Origin: an uncultured bacterium
GTDB taxonomy: Bacteria > Patescibacteriota > Minisyncoccia > Phycocordibacterales > UBA2100
Direction of reading: 5' to 3'
DNA length: 5,373 nt
NCBI GenBank assembly: GCA_903881205.1
Contig: CAIRSC010000020.1
Location: 1-5,373, forward strand
The stretch's first letter is position 1. Every line of letters begins with the position of its first letter. Positions 4,216 through 5,373 of this stretch are shown here, piece after piece. A program made the translations under genes and the position numbers. The notes under the pieces are model-generated. The model made no database searches. It saw nothing but the letters and a program-made list of their open reading frames with translations, and was not told the origin of the DNA.

Positions 4216-5373
4216 ATGGCACTCTTCGACCTCAAAACCCTCAATTCCGCCCTCGATGAACTTCAGCATGAGCGCGGTATTTCACGCGAATCCGTGATTG
4301 ATGCGCTGGCAACGGCGCTTGCCGCTGCGTACCGCCGTGAATACGGAAAGCGCGGACAGATCATCCGTGCCACCTTCAACGCCGAGACCGGTGATATGGA
4401 GTTCCGCCAGGCGAAGATCGTCGTCGATGCCACCCTCGTGCGCAAAGAAGACGAAGAGTCTTCCGGAGACGACGATCACCGTTCACGCTTCAACGGCGAG
4501 CAGCACATCATGATCGAAGATGCCCGTCGCATTAAGCGCGACGCCGCACTCGACGAAGAGATCTCATTTCCGCTCGAGACTCAGGAAGATTTCGGTCGCA
4601 TCGCCGCGCAAGCAGCGAAGCAGGTCATTATGCAGAAGGTTCGCGAAGCGGAGCGCGCTTCGATCATCCAGGAATATGGCGCCCGCGAAGGAGAGATCGT
4701 CGTGGGTCACGTCCAGCGATTTGAGCGCGGTAATCTCTACATCGACCTCGGTCGCGCGACAGCAATCCTCCCCTACGACGAACAGATCCCCGGCGAACGT
4801 TACCGACAAGGCGAGCGCGTCCGCGCACTCTTGCTGCGCGTCGATGAAGGAATTCGCGGCACATTCATTCGCCTTTCCCGCTCACACCCACGATTCCTCA
4901 CCAAACTCTTCGAGACTGAAGTACCCGAGATGGCGTCAGGTGTCGTCGAGGTCAAAGGCATCGTCCGCGAGCCGGGAAGCCGCGCGAAGATCGCTGTATT
5001 CTCCAATGACAGTCACGTCGACCCGGTGGGTGCACTTGTCGGTCAGCGCGGCGTGCGCGTCGCGGTCGTCACCTCCGAACTCGGCGGAGAAAAGATCGAC
5101 GTCGTCGAATGGTCGGCTACCACGGGTGACTTCGTCAAAGAAGCCCTCAAGCCCGCGCAGGTGCTCGAGATCGAACTCTTCGAGTCCGAGAATCGCGCCG
5201 TCGTTTCCGTTGCCGAAGACCAGCAATCACTTGCGATCGGACGTGGTGGACAAAATGTGCGCCTTGCCGCACGTCTCACTGGCTGGAAGATCGACATCCG
5301 CTCTATGGGGGGTGAACAAGTAGCGGTTGCCGACACCGCAGAAGTACAGAAGACGCAACCGACCGATGTTGAG
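4216..5373 (+). CDS. nusA: Transcription termination/antitermination factor NusA, N-terminal 386 residues (runs off right edge)
   Basis: NusA binds RNA polymerase and nascent RNA and controls pausing, termination and antitermination. The RNAP-binding N-terminal domain (about 1-155) opens MALFDLKTLNSALDELQHER and continues with SVIDALATALAAAYRREYG. It carries an acidic insertion, KEDEESSGDDDH (77-88). The S1 domain spans about 157-222 (GEIVVGHVQRFERGNLYIDL, then RLSRSHPRFLTKLFETEVPE). KH1 (about 223-310) contains VREPGSRAKIAVFSNDSHVD and the loop VGQRG (275-279). KH2 (about 315-365) contains AIGRGGQNVRLAARLTGW (340-357). Order and motifs match NusA throughout. The ATG at 4216 is the first after an in-frame TAA at 4192. 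No stop occurs before the edge, and the last visible residues (366-386) begin a linker past KH2. rimP, often upstream of nusA, is absent here, and the gene is transcribed from its own promoter. Confidence 0.97.
   Translation, partial: MALFDLKTLNSALDELQHERGISRESVIDALATALAAAYRREYGKRGQIIRATFNAETGDMEFRQAKIVVDATLVRKEDEESSGDDDHRSRFNGEQHIMIEDARRIKRDAALDEEISFPLETQEDFGRIAAQAAKQVIMQKVREAERASIIQEYGAREGEIVVGHVQRFERGNLYIDLGRATAILPYDEQIPGERYRQGERVRALLLRVDEGIRGTFIRLSRSHPRFLTKLFETEVPEMASGVVEVKGIVREPGSRAKIAVFSNDSHVDPVGALVGQRGVRVAVVTSELGGEKIDVVEWSATTGDFVKEALKPAQVLEIELFESENRAVVSVAEDQQSLAIGRGGQNVRLAARLTGWKIDIRSMGGEQVAVADTAEVQKTQPTDVE

Noticed and set aside
3878..4222. 114-codon minus-strand frame across the nusA/168-codon gene gap
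   Set aside because: It overlaps both promoters and the strong SD of the 168-codon gene and has no ribosome site of its own.
4640..4664. CGAAGCG...CGCTTCG inverted repeat in nusA
   Set aside because: It lies inside well-conserved NusA coding sequence (VREAERAS) and is explained by GC-rich codons for Arg, Glu and Ala.
4520..5323. 267-codon open frame on the plus strand within nusA
   Set aside because: It is out of frame with clear NusA S1 and KH domains, and its product is Ser/Arg-rich and featureless, a by-product of base composition.
1..5373. CRISPR array, tRNA, rRNA or defence island
   Set aside because: No regularly spaced repeats, no cloverleaf-like sequence and no nuclease, helicase or toxin-like gene are visible. 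The genes are pilus, NusA and one unknown.

Overview
The window looks like ordinary bacterial chromosome. It has compact gene spacing and stop codons that fit genetic code 11: pilC and the 168-codon gene end in TGA and pilB ends in TAA, so UGA is not read as glycine. The PilB/PilC set is joined to a short minor-pilin-like prepilin with a 'VGTIGGIPAG' segment. PilB has no cysteine, NusA carries an acidic insertion, and leaders are very short. Together these suggest an uncultivated Patescibacteria (CPR)-type genome, but this is inference from gene style and not a phylogenetic result. Base composition looks moderately GC-rich by eye, and I see no codon-use break that would mark a transferred block.

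From right to left on the minus strand lie a 168-residue unrecognised protein (3499-4005), then pilB (1694-3433, pilus extension ATPase), pilC (254-1471, inner-membrane platform protein) and the first 81 codons of a type IV prepilin (1-245). On the plus strand, divergent from these, nusA starts at 4216 and runs off the right edge after 386 codons. PilB would drive pilus assembly through PilC, and the prepilin is a candidate substrate of that machine. pilT, pilM/N/O and the prepilin peptidase are not in the window. nusA belongs to the unrelated transcription/translation core.

The intergenic regions hold most of the unusual material. Between pilB and pilC is a 94-bp element with perfect 21-bp terminal inverted repeats, flanked on both sides by the direct repeat CGAGC. 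This is the architecture of a MITE (a small non-autonomous transposon). It contains two internal hairpins, and one of them, GGGCTTGGCCC, also occurs exactly in the nusA leader. pilB and pilC each have a -10 box so close to the ATG that their mRNAs should be leaderless or nearly so, with no Shine-Dalgarno. The 168-codon gene instead has a strong GGGGAGG ribosome site and ends in a strong intrinsic terminator whose T-tract runs into the pilB promoter. The nusA leader (about 77 nt) contains a GC hairpin, a T7 run and further inverted repeats that could act as an attenuator.

I found no RNA gene, CRISPR array or complete insertion sequence. I see no clearly new multi-gene system. The best candidates for novelty are the 94-bp element, the cysteine-free PilB, the unidentified aromatic-rich protein and the leaderless pilus promoters.
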